A DNA stretch of 23,955 nucleotides from CAZYCC01 sp964645985 (GTDB lineage Bacteria; Bacillota; Clostridia; Oscillospirales; CAG-272): positions 1-23,955 of the forward strand of contig CAZYCC010000018.1 in the NCBI GenBank assembly GCA_964645985.1, given 5' to 3'. Each line of letters opens with the position of its first letter. Positions within the stretch are counted from its first letter, which is position 1. Position numbers and translations under genes: made by a program. Below are positions 12,369 to 20,154 of the stretch, one piece after another. The notes under the pieces were generated by a model, which saw only the letters and a list, made by a program, of their open reading frames with translations, was not told the origin of the DNA and did no database searches.

Positions 12369-15029
12369 ATGAAAACATCCAAGAGTCGCAAGCACTTCGC
12401 GCGCCTGCCCGCGCGGCTGCTCGCTTTGCTGCTCGCCGCTCTGACATTGGGCGCGGCGGTGCCGGGCGCGCTCGCCGCGGAAGTGGGCGGCATTGAACCC
12501 GCTCCCGCCGGGTGGGTTGACCCAAGCGAGGTTGATCCTCCCGCCGACCCCTCGCTTTTCGCGATGAGCGAGGAGGAGCGCGCCGCCGCCGCCGCCGCCG
12601 AAGGGACGCCCTCCGCCTTCTCGCTCGTTGGGACGAGCGAGCTGCCGCCGATCACCAACCAAGGCGGTATCGGCTCCTGCGCCTCCGAGGGGATTGCCTA
12701 TATGCAATTTTCCAACGCGGTGGCGCACTATCTGCACGCGGCGGCGCCGGGCCTGCTCTGGAACCCCTCCTCGGGCGACGAGAACCAAATCTTCTCGGCG
12801 AAGTGGGCGTACACCTTCTCCGGTCCCACCAACGAGGGCGTGTACGATGTGCTGCAGGATATGGGCGACGTGCCGATTGCCCTGTGCGACTTTTACCGCG
12901 ACACGACCGGCGCCGCGCAGTTCAAGCGCGGCAACAGCTATGTGCGCGACTCGATGAGCTGGGACGTTGGCAACGACAATATGCAGACCGCGCTCGCAGC
13001 CCGGCTCAAGAACCAATATGTGTCCTATAACCTCGGCGGAAACGCGAGCAGCAACTGGGACACCTCCGAGAGTGGGCAGCTTGTCATTTCCAAAGTCAAA
13101 GAAGCCCTTTTGCGCGGCAACACGGTCACCATCAGCGGCTACCCTGACAAATGGATGTACGGGCACCTTACGACCGGCGGCAGGATAGGGCATGTGGGCG
13201 ATCAGACGATCGTCGCGGGGGTCAACGTTACCTCCGGCGCGCACACCATCTCCATCGTCGGCTACGACGATGAGATCACCTGCAAAGTGGGCGCGCAGAC
13301 GCTGACCGGCGGATTCCTCATCGCCAACTCCTGGGGCACCGGCTGGGGAACGAACGGCTACACTTGGGTGATGTACGACGCGCTCAGCCTCGTCTCGCAG
13401 TACGATGAGCTGAACGGCACCGGTTTCTACACCAACGATATGTACCTCGACAGTATTTTGCACGAGGACGGCAGCCGCAGTGTCGTAATGAACCCGCCCT
13501 ACATCGCCTCGGCGGATCAGAGCGTCACCTTCACAAAAGCGGGGACGGTCACGGTCAACACGGTCGAGTACACCACCTACAACCTCAAAAGCGAGGCGCT
13601 CGGCGGGTACCTCGCCTACGACATCGAGGGCACCCCGGACGTGAGCAACACCGCCCTCCATATCGAGCAGGAGCCGGGCGAGAACACCGCGTGGGCGTTT
13701 ATCCCCTACGAGACGGTGACGACCTTCCCCGGGACAAACGAGGAATTGATTGACGAATCTTACAACGGCAGCTATTGGGTCTACGCGGCGGGCAGGGCCG
13801 AGGCGGGATCGAGCGGGTACGCCTATCTTGACGCCGGAACCTCCCCCACCTCGATCGGCCGCAGCGTCGGTATCGCCTCGCACGCGGGCACCAACTACCC
13901 GCAGGCGAAGAGCTGGTATGTCGGCGACTTTGAGGCGAACAAAGATAAGGAGAGCTTCTCCACAGACCTCGGCATCTTTGCCAAGCGCGGCACCTCCTCG
14001 CGCCGCAGCTACCCCTTCTACGCGGTCTACCTTACCTATTGGGATGAGGACATCACCCTCGAGCGCCCCGAGCTCTACCTCAAAATGGAGGTCAAAACCG
14101 ACAACCGCGAGGCGCTGTCTATTCTTGTGGTGCGCCAACCCAAGGACAAAACCGGCATGACCGAGGGCGTTGAGTCTTCCTCGCCTGCCTTCAACGCGTA
14201 TAACTATATGAATCCCGACTACGACATCGAGGGCGCGTGGACTGCCGAAGGGACGAAAATAGACTTCAGCGGGCGCATTAACGAAACCGCCCGCCAGACC
14301 AAGGCGACCCTCTACATCCCGGTGAGCAACCTCTTTACCCTCAACGAGGGCGAGAAATTGAGCGACTTCCGCTACGGCGTGCAGCTCGGCGCGCGCAAAA
14401 AGGCGGTCGTCACCTACTCAGACCTGCAGCTCCTCTCGCGCGACGGCAGCGTATTGGCCGACCTCACCTTCCCGGACGGCACGAAGAGCCTGACGCTTGA
14501 CGCGAGCGAAATGCCGCGCATGACCGACATTCAGAAGGCGGAGATCTTCAACAACTTCTTCCCGGACGAGGCGGTCCCCACCGGGACCTACACCCCCGAG
14601 CTGACCCTGCCGCTGGGTGTGACGGTCACCGACGCGACGGTGGGCGACCTGCCCTATGGCGGGAGCTACAGCTTCAAGCTGAACATTCCCGACGGGTATA
14701 ACGCAGAGCTGCTCACCGTGACGAGCAACGGCGTGCCGCTGCTCGCTTCGGACGGCATCTATACGACCACCCTCACCGATAACGCCAAGATTGAGGTCAC
14801 CGGCGTTCTGCGCAATGACCTCGTTGCCGATGTGGACGGCAGCGGCACGACCGACATCACCGATGTGACCATTCTCCTCGGCTATCTGGGGCTCGCGACA
14901 GAAATCCCCGAGGGCGTGAACGCGGACCTCTCGGGCGATGGCGTCTTCACGACGAAAGACGTGACGCGCGCCCTCGCCTTCCTCACAGACGGCGCCACCC
15001 CGCTCCATCAGCAAAAGCCGCGCTATTAG
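12369..15029 (+). CDS. Secreted C1 family cysteine peptidase with C-terminal dockerin
   Basis: The protein has 886 residues. A classic signal peptide (basic MKTSKSRKH, hydrophobic core 15-30, likely cleavage after ALA at 34-36) is followed by a papain-like catalytic domain. The oxyanion Gln98 and nucleophile Cys104 lie in NQGGIGSCASEG, His292 in GAHTISIVGYDDE and Asn320 in LIANSWGTGWGTNGY, so the catalytic set is complete. No inhibitory propeptide domain of usual size is obvious. Residues about 345-815 are a long beta-rich region, probably carrying accessory binding domains that I could not name. Residues 816-875 form a type I dockerin-like module with two calcium-loop repeats, DVDGSGTTDITDVTILLGYL and DLSGDGVFTTKDVTRAL, so it may dock to a cohesin scaffold. 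ATG 12369 follows AAGGGAG (12354-12360); an earlier in-frame ATG at 12309 would put extra residues before the signal peptide. The gene is a single-gene unit with a strong promoter and terminator. Confidence 0.93.
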   Translation: MKTSKSRKHFARLPARLLALLLAALTLGAAVPGALAAEVGGIEPAPAGWVDPSEVDPPADPSLFAMSEEERAAAAAAEGTPSAFSLVGTSELPPITNQGGIGSCASEGIAYMQFSNAVAHYLHAAAPGLLWNPSSGDENQIFSAKWAYTFSGPTNEGVYDVLQDMGDVPIALCDFYRDTTGAAQFKRGNSYVRDSMSWDVGNDNMQTALAARLKNQYVSYNLGGNASSNWDTSESGQLVISKVKEALLRGNTVTISGYPDKWMYGHLTTGGRIGHVGDQTIVAGVNVTSGAHTISIVGYDDEITCKVGAQTLTGGFLIANSWGTGWGTNGYTWVMYDALSLVSQYDELNGTGFYTNDMYLDSILHEDGSRSVVMNPPYIASADQSVTFTKAGTVTVNTVEYTTYNLKSEALGGYLAYDIEGTPDVSNTALHIEQEPGENTAWAFIPYETVTTFPGTNEELIDESYNGSYWVYAAGRAEAGSSGYAYLDAGTSPTSIGRSVGIASHAGTNYPQAKSWYVGDFEANKDKESFSTDLGIFAKRGTSSRRSYPFYAVYLTYWDEDITLERPELYLKMEVKTDNREALSILVVRQPKDKTGMTEGVESSSPAFNAYNYMNPDYDIEGAWTAEGTKIDFSGRINETARQTKATLYIPVSNLFTLNEGEKLSDFRYGVQLGARKKAVVTYSDLQLLSRDGSVLADLTFPDGTKSLTLDASEMPRMTDIQKAEIFNNFFPDEAVPTGTYTPELTLPLGVTVTDATVGDLPYGGSYSFKLNIPDGYNAELLTVTSNGVPLLASDGIYTTTLTDNAKIEVTGVLRNDLVADVDGSGTTDITDVTILLGYLGLATEIPEGVNADLSGDGVFTTKDVTRALAFLTDGATPLHQQKPRY

Positions 15030-15050
15030 CGGCAAACCGCGCGGCGCAGC

Positions 15051-15080
15051 AAAACCCCCTCCCGGAAGGGAGGGGGTTTT
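15051..15080. terminator. Bidirectional terminator between the peptidase gene and htpG
   Basis: A perfect 13-bp stem (AAAACCCCCTCCC 15051-15063 with 15068-15080) surrounds GGAA, with an A run on the left and a T run on the right. It serves the two convergent genes. Confidence 0.9.
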
Positions 15081-15099
15081 CGTATGGGGAGAAAGGCGC

Positions 15100-17031
15100 T
15101 CACAGCCCCCGCTCGATGGTTTTGTAGCTCTCCTCAAGGAAGCTCTTCAGCTCATCCGCGGTGAGCGGGCGGCGGGTGAGAACGGCGAGAGACCAGATCT
15201 GTTTCGCCGCGGACTCACGCCGCTCGTCATCCGGCGTTTCAAAGAGGCGGTGCACAAGCGGGGAGGCGGAGTTGAGCAGCAGGCTCGCCTCCTCGTCCGG
15301 CGCGCCGCTCATCCCATAAAGCCGCATCATATCGGAGACCCGCCGCCCCTCCTCCGCAACGTTGAGCAGCGCGGGCACCCCCTCGTCCTTCAGCGCGGTG
15401 AAGCTCACGCTGAGCTTGTCGTTGCCCGAAACGCGGCGGAAGAGCGCCTCGGCGCGATCATCCGAGAAGCCCTTGCCCCCGCCCTCGCCCTTCAGGCTTT
15501 CGGCGGTCTCGGCATCCACCCGCACGAACTTCATTTTGCCTTTATCCTTGCCCTCGCCCTCCTCGCGCTCGAGGACCGAGAGAAACTGCGTGTCGACCAC
15601 CTTGTCGAGCAGGACGACATCGATCCCCTCGTTTTGGTAAAGCGAGATGTACTGCGCCTGCGCCACAGGGTCTGTCGCGTAGTAGACGACGCCCTCGTGC
15701 GTCTCCTTCGCCGCCTCAAGATACTCCTCGGGCGTTACAAATCCCCCGCCGACCTTTTCGAGCAGAACGCAGTCCTTCACGCGCTCGTAAAACTTCTCAT
15801 CGCGCAGCGAAGCGTACTCCACGAACATTTTCAGGTCCCGCCAGAGGCTCTCGTAATGCTCGCGGTCGGTGCGGCAGAGCGAGCAGAGCTTGTCCGCCAC
15901 CTTCTTGACGATGTGCGAGGAGATCTTCGCAACATAGCCGGTGTTTTGCAGATAGCTGCGCGAGACATTGAGCGGCAGCTCCGGGCAGTCGAGGACCCCC
16001 CGCAGCATCAGCAGGTACTCGGGGATGACCTCCTTGATGTTGTCGGCGACGAACACCTGATTGTAGTAGAGCTTAACCTGCCCTTCGAGCGGCTCGTACT
16101 CGCTCGCGAGGCGCGGGAAGTAGAGAATCCCCTTGAAGTTGAGCGGGTAGTCGGCATCGAGGTGGATCCAGAAGAGCGGCTCGCGCCAGTCGTGGAAGAC
16201 ATCGCGGTAAAACGCCTTGTACTCCTCATCGGTGCAGGAGGAGGGCGGCTTCATCCAGAGGGGGGAGGGGTTGTTTATCGGCTTTGGCTCGGCGGGAGCT
16301 TCCCCGCCGTCCTTTTCCCCTGCCTTTTTCTTTTCTTTTTCCTTTGCCTTCGCCTTTTCCTCGTCCTCCTTCGCGCTGTGCAGATAGATCTCGACCGGCA
16401 TAAACGCGCAGTATTTGCGCAGCACTTCGTCAACGCGATAGCGCGAGAGATACTCGCCGTCCTCCTCCTCGTTTATGTGTAAAATAACGTCGGTGCCGCG
16501 CGATCGCTCCCGCTCGGGAGCGGTGAAGGCGTAGCTGCCGCCGTCATCGCAGCGCCAGTGGACGGTCGGAGAGCCATCGTAGGAGCGCGAGAGGATCTCG
16601 ACCTCGCTCGCCACCATAAAGGCGGAGTAAAACCCGAGGCCGAAATGGCCGATAATTCCGTCTCCCTCCTTGCCGCCGCTCCCGTCTCCCTCGTACTTCT
16701 CAATGAAGTCGAGCGCGCCCGAGAGGGCGATTTGGCAGATATACTTCTCCACCTCCTCCTCGCTCATGCCGATTCCGTTGTCCGAGACGGTGAGGGTTTT
16801 CGCGTCCTCGTCGAGGAAGACATCCACGCGGTAGGTCTCTCCTGCGGGCGGGGTGTACTGCGCGAGTCCCTCGAGGCGTTTGAGCTTGGTCACCGCGTCG
16901 CAGGCGTTGGAGACGAGCTCCCGCAGGAAGATCTCCTTCTCGCTGTACAGCCACTTCTTGATGACCGGGAAGATGTGTTCGGTGGCGACCGAAATGCCGC
17001 CTTCTTTGGTTACGTTTTCACTTGAATCCAT
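15100..17031 (-). CDS. htpG: Molecular chaperone HtpG (Hsp90 family)
   Basis: HtpG is the bacterial Hsp90, an ATP-driven dimeric cytoplasmic chaperone. The 643-residue protein shows the GHKL ATPase motifs in order: the catalytic Glu38 in FLRELVSNACDA (35-46), DNGIGM (84-89) and GHFGLGFYSAFMV (128-140). The middle domain contains KGILYFPR (300-307) and LNVSRSYLQ. Between the N and middle domains is a Lys/Glu-rich linker (about 220-250, KEDEEKAKAKEKEKKKAGEK), longer than the minimal linker of proteobacterial HtpG. ATG 17031 follows GAGG on the minus strand. Upstream are the terminator of the RNHCP gene (17092-17115) and, partly overlapping it, a weak extended -10 candidate TGCTATTTT (17082-17090) without a good -35. 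No CIRCE element (TTAGCACTC-N9-GAGTGCTAA) is visible, so HrcA control is not supported. Confidence 0.97.
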   Translation of the reverse strand: MDSSENVTKEGGISVATEHIFPVIKKWLYSEKEIFLRELVSNACDAVTKLKRLEGLAQYTPPAGETYRVDVFLDEDAKTLTVSDNGIGMSEEEVEKYICQIALSGALDFIEKYEGDGSGGKEGDGIIGHFGLGFYSAFMVASEVEILSRSYDGSPTVHWRCDDGGSYAFTAPERERSRGTDVILHINEEEDGEYLSRYRVDEVLRKYCAFMPVEIYLHSAKEDEEKAKAKEKEKKKAGEKDGGEAPAEPKPINNPSPLWMKPPSSCTDEEYKAFYRDVFHDWREPLFWIHLDADYPLNFKGILYFPRLASEYEPLEGQVKLYYNQVFVADNIKEVIPEYLLMLRGVLDCPELPLNVSRSYLQNTGYVAKISSHIVKKVADKLCSLCRTDREHYESLWRDLKMFVEYASLRDEKFYERVKDCVLLEKVGGGFVTPEEYLEAAKETHEGVVYYATDPVAQAQYISLYQNEGIDVVLLDKVVDTQFLSVLEREEGEGKDKGKMKFVRVDAETAESLKGEGGGKGFSDDRAEALFRRVSGNDKLSVSFTALKDEGVPALLNVAEEGRRVSDMMRLYGMSGAPDEEASLLLNSASPLVHRLFETPDDERRESAAKQIWSLAVLTRRPLTADELKSFLEESYKTIERGL

Positions 17032-17091
17032 TGCTTACCTCGAAAAGAGAAAAGGGGAATCCGCCGCGCTCGGCGGCGAGGAAAATAGCAT

Positions 17092-17115
17092 AAAAATGCG
17101 CGCAAAGACGCGCGC
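17092..17115 (-). terminator. Terminator after the RNHCP gene
   Basis: On the minus strand GCGCGC (17110-17115) pairs with GCGCGC (17098-17103) around a 6-nt loop, followed by ATTTTT. It lies a few bases after the RNHCP stop and separates that unit from htpG. Confidence 0.7.
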
Positions 17116-17126
17116 GGCGCGGCGCG

Positions 17127-17564
17127 CTACTCCTGCCGTGCGGTAAGCGCGATCAGTAAATCGACATCGTCCGGCTGGACGGTGAACTCCGGGCCGTAGG
17201 CGGCGCGGTTGCGCGTCACCTGCCCGCACTTGCGGCAGCGGTGGAGGAGAACGATCCCCCGCCGCGCGTCAACTTCCGCCGCGACCGCGTCCATTACTCC
17301 CCCGCAGGGGTTGGCGCGGTCTCCCGGGAGAATATCGACGTGGAGCGAGCAGAGGCAAAAAGGGCAGTGGTTGCGCGCCGTTCTCCCAAGCGGCAGGACT
17401 GTGCGGGCGCAGTTCGCGCAGACAAACCCGCCGTCCCCGGCGGAAAATCGCTTGGTCGGGAGAGCTTTGTCGCTGGCAGCCATAAGGGAGAGGAGAGCGG
17501 CCCTCGCCGCCCTTTCGCACGGAAAACTTGCGGGGGATAGCGGCTCGGGCGGGCGGGCGCTCAC
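17127..17564 (-). CDS. RNHCP domain-containing zinc-ribbon protein
   Basis: This is a small protein with the RNHCP family core: CANC (49-52), RNHCPFCLCSLHVD (64-77), PGDRANPCGGVM (80-91) and HRCRKCG (108-114). The paired cysteines suggest one or two zinc ribbons. The family has no firmly assigned function; nucleic acid binding is a guess from the fold type. The start is uncertain. GTG 17564 overlaps the mnmE stop by four bases (GTGA), which would allow translational coupling, but the first 30-35 residues (MSARPPEPLSPASFPCERAA...) are unlike other members, which usually begin shortly before the KRF segment at 38. ATG 17483 gives the more typical N-terminus but has a pyrimidine-rich upstream stretch with no ribosome site. 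The longer form is listed because of the coupling. Confidence 0.82.
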   Translation of the reverse strand: MSARPPEPLSPASFPCERAARAALLSLMAASDKALPTKRFSAGDGGFVCANCARTVLPLGRTARNHCPFCLCSLHVDILPGDRANPCGGVMDAVAAEVDARRGIVLLHRCRKCGQVTRNRAAYGPEFTVQPDDVDLLIALTARQE

Positions 17565-19027
17565 TTGCCGACGCAGAAGCGGCGGAAGATGGCGTCAACA
17601 ACGTGATCGAGCGTGCCGCGCCCGTCGGTCTCAAGGAGCGCCGCGAGCGCCACCTCGAGATCCAGCCCCGCAATATCGGGGGTCATCCCCTCCGATAAGG
17701 CCTCGCGCGCCCGCGAAAGGGCCTCGCGCGATCGCCGCAGCGCCGCCGCCTGCCGCGCCGATGAGACAATCGGCACGCCGCGCGAGAGTGCCGCATTGCC
17801 TCCGGTCAGCTCCTCGGCGAGCGCGGAGCGCAGCGCCTCCACCCCCTCCCCGCTCGCCGCCGAGAGCGCGAACATCGGCGGGGCGATCTCCTCCCCCTCG
17901 GGCGAGCCGGGCAGGTCGGCGCGGGAAGCGCCGACGGCGGGAAATACCGGCGGCGCGAAGCGCGGGCTCATTGGAAGATCGCACTTGGTGCGCACGAGGA
18001 AGAGCTTCGCGCCCGCCGAGGCCCGCGCGCGCACCGCCTGCGTGAGAGGCTCCTCGGCGGCGGGGTCGCGCGGGGAGCTGCCGTCGAGCGCGTAGAGGAG
18101 AATCTCCGCCCGCTCGATTGCCGCAAGAGTTCGCGCCACACCCTGCCGCTCGGCATCGTCCATATGGGGGCAGGTGCGCACGCCCGCGGTATCGGTCAAA
18201 AGCAGCTTTGCGCCACCGAGCAGGAGCGTCGCGTCGACCGCGTCGCGCGTGGTGCCGGGGGAGGAGGAGACAATGGCGCGATCCCGCCCGAGCAGCGCGT
18301 TGAAGAGCGAAGATTTCCCGGCGTTCGGCGCGCCGACGATAACCGCCCGCACCCCCTCGGCGAGCGCGTGCCCGACGCGGTAGCCGGCGATGAGCTCATC
18401 AAGCGAGGAGAGCAAATCTGCAATACCGCTCGACATTTCGTTCGCGGTAAGCGGGGCGAGGTCCTCCTCCGGATAGTCTCCGGTGACATACGCCGAGGCG
18501 AGCAGGTTCGTTAAAGCCTCCGAGAGGCGCGAGATCTCGCGCGAGAGGTCTCCCGCCGCGCCGGATGCCGCAAGTCGCAGCGCCTCATCGCTCTCCGCGT
18601 CGTACAGATCGGCGAGCGCCTCCGCGGCACTGAGACCTATTTTCCCCGAGAGATAGGCCCGCCGCGTAAACTCCCCGGGCGGGGCGCTCTCCGCCCCCGC
18701 CGCGAGCAGCGCGGCGAGCGCCTTCTGCGTGACGAGAACGCCGCCGTGGCAGGTCAGCTCCACCACATCCTCGCCGGTGTAGGATCGCGGCGCGCGAAAG
18801 AACGTCGCGAGACCCTCATCGAAAACGCCGCCCTCATCGAAAAAATCCCCGTAGACGGCGATGCGCGGCGGCAGGGAAAGAAGCGGCGCGCCGCACCTCG
18901 GGCGAAAGACCCGCGCGACGACATCGCACGCCTGCTCGCCCGAAACGCGCAGCAGCGCGACCCCGCCCCTGCCCGGCGGGGTGGAGAGCGCGGCGACCGT
19001 CGGCAGCCCGAGAGAAGCGGTAGACAT
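17561..19027 (-). CDS. mnmE: tRNA uridine-5-carboxymethylaminomethyl modification GTPase MnmE
   Basis: MnmE works with MnmG to modify U34 in the wobble position of several tRNAs. The 488-residue protein is of normal length and order: an N-terminal tetrahydrofolate-binding domain (VAALSTPPGRGGVALLRVSG 11-30, SYTGEDVVELTCHGG 82-96, PPGEFTRRAYLSGK 116-129); the G domain inserted in a helical domain, with G1 GAPNAGKSS (232-240), G2 GTTRD (258-262), G3 DTAG (279-282), G4 TKCD (347-350, where NKxD is usual) and G5 SAASGEG (389-395); and the conserved C-terminal FCVGK. ATG 19027 matches the family N-terminus, though the upstream AT-rich stretch has no Shine-Dalgarno site. It lies 96 bases downstream of the HAD gene and overlaps the RNHCP gene by four bases. 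The usual partners yidC, jag and mnmG are not in this window. Confidence 0.97.
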   Translation of the reverse strand: MSTASLGLPTVAALSTPPGRGGVALLRVSGEQACDVVARVFRPRCGAPLLSLPPRIAVYGDFFDEGGVFDEGLATFFRAPRSYTGEDVVELTCHGGVLVTQKALAALLAAGAESAPPGEFTRRAYLSGKIGLSAAEALADLYDAESDEALRLAASGAAGDLSREISRLSEALTNLLASAYVTGDYPEEDLAPLTANEMSSGIADLLSSLDELIAGYRVGHALAEGVRAVIVGAPNAGKSSLFNALLGRDRAIVSSSPGTTRDAVDATLLLGGAKLLLTDTAGVRTCPHMDDAERQGVARTLAAIERAEILLYALDGSSPRDPAAEEPLTQAVRARASAGAKLFLVRTKCDLPMSPRFAPPVFPAVGASRADLPGSPEGEEIAPPMFALSAASGEGVEALRSALAEELTGGNAALSRGVPIVSSARQAAALRRSREALSRAREALSEGMTPDIAGLDLEVALAALLETDGRGTLDHVVDAIFRRFCVGK

Positions 19028-19123
19028 CGAAATAAAATAAGGAAGATCGAGCGGGAAAGGAGCGCACGCAGCCCCCCGGAAAATCGAGGAGCGGCAAAAG
19101 GCGGGGAGCGGCGCGCGGGGAGA

Positions 19124-19786
19124 CTACTCCACCGAGAAGAGAATTTGCCGCAAGTGCGGGACATCTCGCGCGACAAGCAAGGCCCCCGCCGCCTCCAGCT
19201 CGCCGGGTGCGGCGTAGCCGTATCCCGCGCCGATCGCCGCGATGCCGTTCTCCGCCGCGCCCTCGACATCATAACGGCGATCGCCTACCATCACGGCGTC
19301 CTCTCGCGATTGTCCATCGCGCGCGAGTACGCTCAGTGCGCGGGCGATGACGGCGGGTTTGCTGTTCGCGCGATCATCAAGGCTTGCCGCGAGAATATAG
19401 TCGTCGCGAAAGAAGCGATGGAGATCAAAATGGTCGAGGATAGCGAGGGCCTGCGGGGCGGGTTTGGAGGTTGCGAGCAGGAGGCAGCGCCCCGCGTCGT
19501 GAAGATCCGAGAGAAGCGCGGGAATGCCCTCGTAGACCTCGTTCTCGAACATCCCCACGCGGTTGTACCGCTCGCGGTAGAGCCGCACCGCCTCATCGGC
19601 TGTCCGCTCATCGAAGCCGTAGCGCGCGCGGAAAGACTCGTGCAGGGGCGGCCCGATGAAAGAATAGAGGTTCTCCTCGCTCTCGTCGATACCGAAAAAA
19701 GACAGCGCGTAGACCACGCTGCGCAGAATGCCGACGTGCGAGCGCGTCAGCGTGCCGTCTAAGTCAAAGAGAATGCTGCGAAACAA
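19124..19786 (-). CDS. HAD family hydrolase, phosphoglycolate phosphatase-like
   Basis: This is a 220-residue HAD phosphatase with all four motifs: I, FDLDGTLT (7-14, nucleophile Asp8 and acid Asp10); II, LLATSK; III, NSKPAVIARAL; and IV, VGDRRYDVEGA with its acidic pair. The helical cap between motifs I and II (about 16-85) places it in subfamily IA, with phosphoglycolate phosphatase and PpaX-like enzymes. Substrate is not decidable. The start is set by context: a consensus promoter has its -10 at 19807-19812, so a GTG at 19816 would lie inside the promoter. The TTG at 19786, just behind GGAGG (19791-19795), is the fitting start and gives the typical N-terminus MFRSILFDLDGTL. The leader is then only about 15 nt. 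mnmE follows 96 bases downstream and may share the transcript. Confidence 0.9.
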   Translation of the reverse strand: MFRSILFDLDGTLTRSHVGILRSVVYALSFFGIDESEENLYSFIGPPLHESFRARYGFDERTADEAVRLYRERYNRVGMFENEVYEGIPALLSDLHDAGRCLLLATSKPAPQALAILDHFDLHRFFRDDYILAASLDDRANSKPAVIARALSVLARDGQSREDAVMVGDRRYDVEGAAENGIAAIGAGYGYAAPGELEAAGALLVARDVPHLRQILFSVE

Positions 19787-19806
19787 AATTCCTCCGCGAA
19801 AACTAC

Positions 19807-19835
19807 AGTATAGCACAAACGAGCCAATTTGTCAA
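19807..19835 (-). promoter_or_regulatory. Consensus promoter for the HAD gene (and possibly mnmE-RNHCP)
   Basis: On the minus strand: -35 TTGACA (19830-19835), 17-nt spacer and -10 TATACT (19807-19812). It is among the strongest promoters of the window and decides the start codon of the HAD gene. Confidence 0.88.
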
Positions 19836-19836
19836 C

Positions 19837-20119
19837 GCGCTCGCGCGAGGCGGCAGAGGCGGCAAAGGCGGCAAAACGGTGAACGCGGCGATGGCGAAAA
19901 AAACGGCAGAGGCGGCGCGTGAGGAGGCATTGCCGCCAAAAGCACAAACAGCCCGGCAAAAGAAGACCGCCGCAAAATTCTCGCTCGGGCGGCGCGAAGG
20001 GGAACCGCGGGGTCAAATCCGCGCCACCGAATTCCCCGACCGAAGGTCAAACCGCAGGGTGAACCCGCAGGTCGAACCCGGCGGCAGGGGAGGCTTTTCG
20101 CGGCGGCGGGGGGCGCCTC
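19837..20119. other. Intergenic stretch with low-complexity repeats between divergent promoters
   Basis: No credible gene is seen here. The stretch 19849-19925 carries several GGCGGCAAA/GGCGGCAGA units. An open frame from 19879 runs into tadA, but its residues (Lys/Arg/Ala repeats) do not look like a TadA N-terminus. The stretch 20000-20087 carries a second short repeat, listed separately. Confidence 0.5.
20011..20087. repeat. Degenerate 13-nt repeat upstream of tadA
   Basis: GGTCAAATCCGCG (20011-20023), GGTCAAACCGCAG (20045-20057), GGTGAACCCGCAG (20058-20070) and GTCGAACCCGGCGGCAG (20071-20087) are variants of one unit. The last three are directly adjacent. Confidence 0.6.
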
Positions 20120-20148
20120 TTGCGCGCGCCCCCGCTTTATGGTATACT
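20120..20148 (+). promoter_or_regulatory. Promoter directly abutting the tadA start (leaderless candidate)
   Basis: -35 TTGCGC (20120-20125), 17-nt spacer and -10 TATACT (20143-20148), preceded by TGG. The -10 ends six bases before ATG 20155, so the expected +1 coincides with the A of the start codon. Confidence 0.72.
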
Positions 20149-20154
20149 TTCCCC

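Noticed and set aside
11871..14138. Very long open frame on the minus strand, antisense to the peptidase gene
   Set aside because: It crosses the N gap and lies opposite a clear gene with signal peptide and catalytic motifs. Its translation is the Arg/Val/Gly-rich type produced by GC-rich antisense frames.
15250..16482. 410-codon plus-strand frame opposite htpG
   Set aside because: It lies fully within htpG on the other strand and has no recognisable domain or start signal.
17032..17126. CIRCE operator upstream of htpG
   Set aside because: No TTAGCACTC-N9-GAGTGCTAA or close variant is present.
19879..20154. N-terminal extension of TadA by 92 codons
   Set aside because: The extension covers repeats and the tadA promoter, has Lys/Arg/Ala low complexity and does not resemble any TadA N-terminus.
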